A DNA stretch of 64,000 bases from Streptomonospora nanhaiensis (lineage in GTDB: Bacteria > Actinomycetota > Actinomycetes > Streptosporangiales > Streptosporangiaceae). Shown piece after piece: positions 62,494-64,000 of this stretch; positions within the stretch are counted from its first letter, which is position 1; each line of letters opens with the position of its first letter. Below the pieces are notes generated by a model that worked only from the letters and a program-made list of their open reading frames with translations, ran no database searches and was not told the origin of the DNA. The stretch spans positions 6,138,001 through 6,202,000 of the forward strand of contig NZ_CP113264.1 of the NCBI RefSeq assembly GCF_026642255.1, in the 5' to 3' direction. A program made the translations under genes and the position numbers.

Positions 62494-62528
62494 CGGCGCC
62501 CGGAGCCCGTCGAGGGCTCCGGGCGCCG
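62494..62528 (+). terminator. ectD terminator
   Basis: Perfect 15-bp stem CGGCGCCCGGAGCCC / GGGCTCCGGGCGCCG, 5-nt loop, then TTCGTCTT on the plus strand. It lies between convergent stops at 62427 and 62590. Confidence 0.8.
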
Positions 62529-62589
62529 TTCGTCTTCCGGCCCCGGCGGCGCTCCCCTGTCGGGGAGCGCCCGGGGCCGGGCCCGGCCG

Positions 62590-64000
62590 CTACCGGACGA
62601 GCGCGTTGACGAGGACGCCGCCGAGCGCACCGTGGGCGCGCTTGGTGGCCGGGCGCAGGGCCCCGACGTCGATCCTGGTGTAGGACGAGCCGAGGTGGTC
62701 GTCCCACGGGATGCGGACGATGGCCCGGCAGCGCCCGCGCGCGACCCGCTCGGCGGCGTCGACGTCCTTGAGGCTGCGCTTGCTGACCCCGTTGACGACG
62801 AGCACCGAGTTGGCCCGCAGCGCGTTGTAGCCGTTGCCGTCCAGCCAGTCGAACGTCATCGAGACCGCCCGTTCGGCGTCGGCGTTGGCCGGGGCGACCA
62901 GTACCAGGCCGTCCGCGACCGGCAGCGCCCGCGCGACGCCGGTGGCCGCGGGGTCCAGCAGGGTGATGCCGTAGAACGAGCCGAGCAGGGACGCGAGCTG
63001 GCCGTAGTCGCGGTCGTCCAGGGTCTGGACGTAGGGGTCGTCCAGGGTCTGGACGACCTCCAGGCCGGTGCCCGACCGGCTGGTGTAGCCGCTCATCCGG
63101 GCGTAGTCGCCGATCGCGTCCGCGTTGGCGAGCAGGGCGGTCAGGGTCTCCGGGGTCTGGGCCCCGACCCTGCGGGAGAGGCCGTTGGGTCCGGGGTTGA
63201 CGTCGACCGCGACGACCAGGTCGTCGCGGTGCGCGGCCAGGGTGTGGCCGATCATCAGGGTGGTGACCGTCTGCCCCGCCCCACCGGTGCACCCCAGGAC
63301 CACGAGGCTGCGCGAGCCCTCCAGCGGGGTGCGCAGCCGCTCGATGTCGCTGGGGGGCAGGTCCGAGCGGACGGGCGCCGCCCCGCCGGTGACGACCTTG
63401 GCGAGGCGTCGCCAGCCCCGGGTGCCGCCGGACTCGCTGCCGCCCGGCTCGCCGCGGAGGGGCTCCTCCGGCTCCCTGACGGGCTCGGAGGGCCGGGGCC
63501 GCTGTGACGGGACGCCGTTGGGCGTGTCGCCCAGGCTCTCCTGCTCGCCCGTGCCGTGGTCGAGTTCCAGCTGGGGCCGGGGGTCCCGGGCGGACGGCTC
63601 GGGCTCGTCGCCCGGGACGGGCTGCCCGAAGAGCTGGCCGAGCTTGCGGGCGTTCTGGGCGACTCGGTGGAAGACGCCGTCACCGGGGTCGGCGCCGTCC
63701 GCGGACCCCGGGTCCGGGCGGGGGTCCTGCCCCGTGTCGGGCGCCCCGGCCCCGTCGCCGGCCTCCCGGGCCGCGTCGGCGGGCGCGGCGGTGCCGGGTC
63801 CGCCGGGTTCCCCCGTCTCCCGCGACCACAGGTCCTCGGATCCGGGGCCCTCCGCCGCGAGGGCGTCGGCCATGCTGGGGTTGCCCCTGGGGTCGCGGGC
63901 GGCGCTCTCGTGCCCGTCCGCGTCGGCGGGGGCGTCCCGCTGATCCGGTGCGGAGGTGTCCTCCCGGGCGGGCGGCACGTCCTCCGCCGCGCCGGTGGCG
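62590..64000 (-). CDS. MinD/ParA-like protein with altered Walker A, 5' end outside the window
   Basis: At least 470 codons; the frame stays open to the edge. A GTG at 63978 is possible, but its upstream GGAGGA is too close. The first 190 residues in view are acidic and disordered. The C-terminal 270 form a MinD/ParA-like domain. The deviant Walker A reads GCTGGAGQT in place of KGGxGKT, so both lysines are absent. VVAVDVNPGPNGLSRRV (switch I-like) and LLDPAATGVARALP follow. Related proteins stand near conserved actinobacterial secretion loci; here it is about 2.5 kb upstream of the VirB4-like gene. ATP hydrolysis is doubtful. Confidence 0.8.
   Translation of the reverse strand, partial: ATGAAEDVPPAREDTSAPDQRDAPADADGHESAARDPRGNPSMADALAAEGPGSEDLWSRETGEPGGPGTAAPADAAREAGDGAGAPDTGQDPRPDPGSADGADPGDGVFHRVAQNARKLGQLFGQPVPGDEPEPSARDPRPQLELDHGTGEQESLGDTPNGVPSQRPRPSEPVREPEEPLRGEPGGSESGGTRGWRRLAKVVTGGAAPVRSDLPPSDIERLRTPLEGSRSLVVLGCTGGAGQTVTTLMIGHTLAAHRDDLVVAVDVNPGPNGLSRRVGAQTPETLTALLANADAIGDYARMSGYTSRSGTGLEVVQTLDDPYVQTLDDRDYGQLASLLGSFYGITLLDPAATGVARALPVADGLVLVAPANADAERAVSMTFDWLDGNGYNALRANSVLVVNGVSKRSLKDVDAAERVARGRCRAIVRIPWDDHLGSSYTRIDVGALRPATKRAHGALGGVLVNALVR
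63013..63055. repeat. In-frame tandem duplication in the MinD-like gene
   Basis: The 19-nt sequence at 63013-63031 recurs at 63037-63055 (period 24), giving VQTLDDPY followed by VQTLDDRD in the protein. An 8-codon tandem duplication. Confidence 0.75.

Overview
The window is very GC-rich DNA with dense genes, GTG and TTG starts, and strong GGAGG-type ribosome binding sites. The order of its housekeeping genes (methionine synthase-like, ligA, a GGDEF-EAL gene, gatC-gatA, gatB, a second GGDEF-EAL gene, ilvB-ilvN-ilvC, serA, leuB, ilvE, cimA) matches the block known from Streptomyces and relatives. It is therefore chromosomal DNA of a filamentous actinomycete. The solitary ectoine hydroxylase, the cell-wall-anchored thioester proteins and the cryptic type IV secretion-like genes would fit a Nocardiopsis-like genus, but that is inference.

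Layout. 1-6.7 kb: a truncated SGNH hydrolase, an FAH-family enzyme, a secreted DUF3152 metalloprotease-like protein, and the branched-chain amino acid genes cimA, ilvE and leuB. 7.4-13.5 kb: four overlapping genes on the minus strand, a membrane-anchored methyltransferase-like protein and three glycosyltransferase-type proteins. Two of the latter are tandem duplicates, and one copy has lost its catalytic DxD. 13.9-19.1 kb: serA, ilvC, ilvN and ilvB. 19.5-24.2 kb: a PAS-GGDEF-EAL membrane protein and gatB. 24.5-30.6 kb: four plus-strand LPxTG/LAxTG-anchored proteins of the Cys-Gln thioester (TQXA) type, placed between gatB and gatA. The first has lost the thioester cysteine. 30.7-38.3 kb: gatA, gatC, a second GGDEF-EAL protein, ligA and a MetE-C-like gene. 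38.9-47.9 kb: DedA, mnmA, a DUF695-like protein, a GT-B-like protein, a STAND NTPase with TPRs, a voltage-gated ion channel and thymidine kinase. 48-60.1 kb: a type IV secretion-like set (VirB4-like ATPase, VirB6/TrbL-like, VirB8-like, lytic transglycosylase/NlpC), interrupted by an oppositely oriented Ser/Thr kinase group. 60.3-64 kb: a secreted HNH nuclease, ectD, and a MinD/ParA-like protein cut by the window edge.

How genes work together. cimA, ilvE, leuB and ilvBNC supply isoleucine, valine and leucine. Regulation is partly visible. Both cimA and ilvB are preceded by a short leader peptide rich in Val/Leu/Ile codons, followed by an intrinsic terminator (attenuation). leuB and ilvB share an identical TCTCA-N5-TGAGA palindrome. 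gatCAB makes Gln-tRNA(Gln)/Asn-tRNA(Asn) by transamidation. Two c-di-GMP proteins flank the gat genes, as in Streptomyces. The secretion-like genes encode an inner-membrane channel, an ATPase and a wall-opening enzyme, but no relaxase is visible.

The observations most worth a second look are these: ectoine hydroxylase with Asn in place of the iron-ligand Asp, the thioester-protein array with a Cys-less member, the pseudo-glycosyltransferase duplicate, the relaxase-less secretion locus, the paired leader-peptide attenuators, and an unexplained repeat-bearing promoter region at 38.7 kb.
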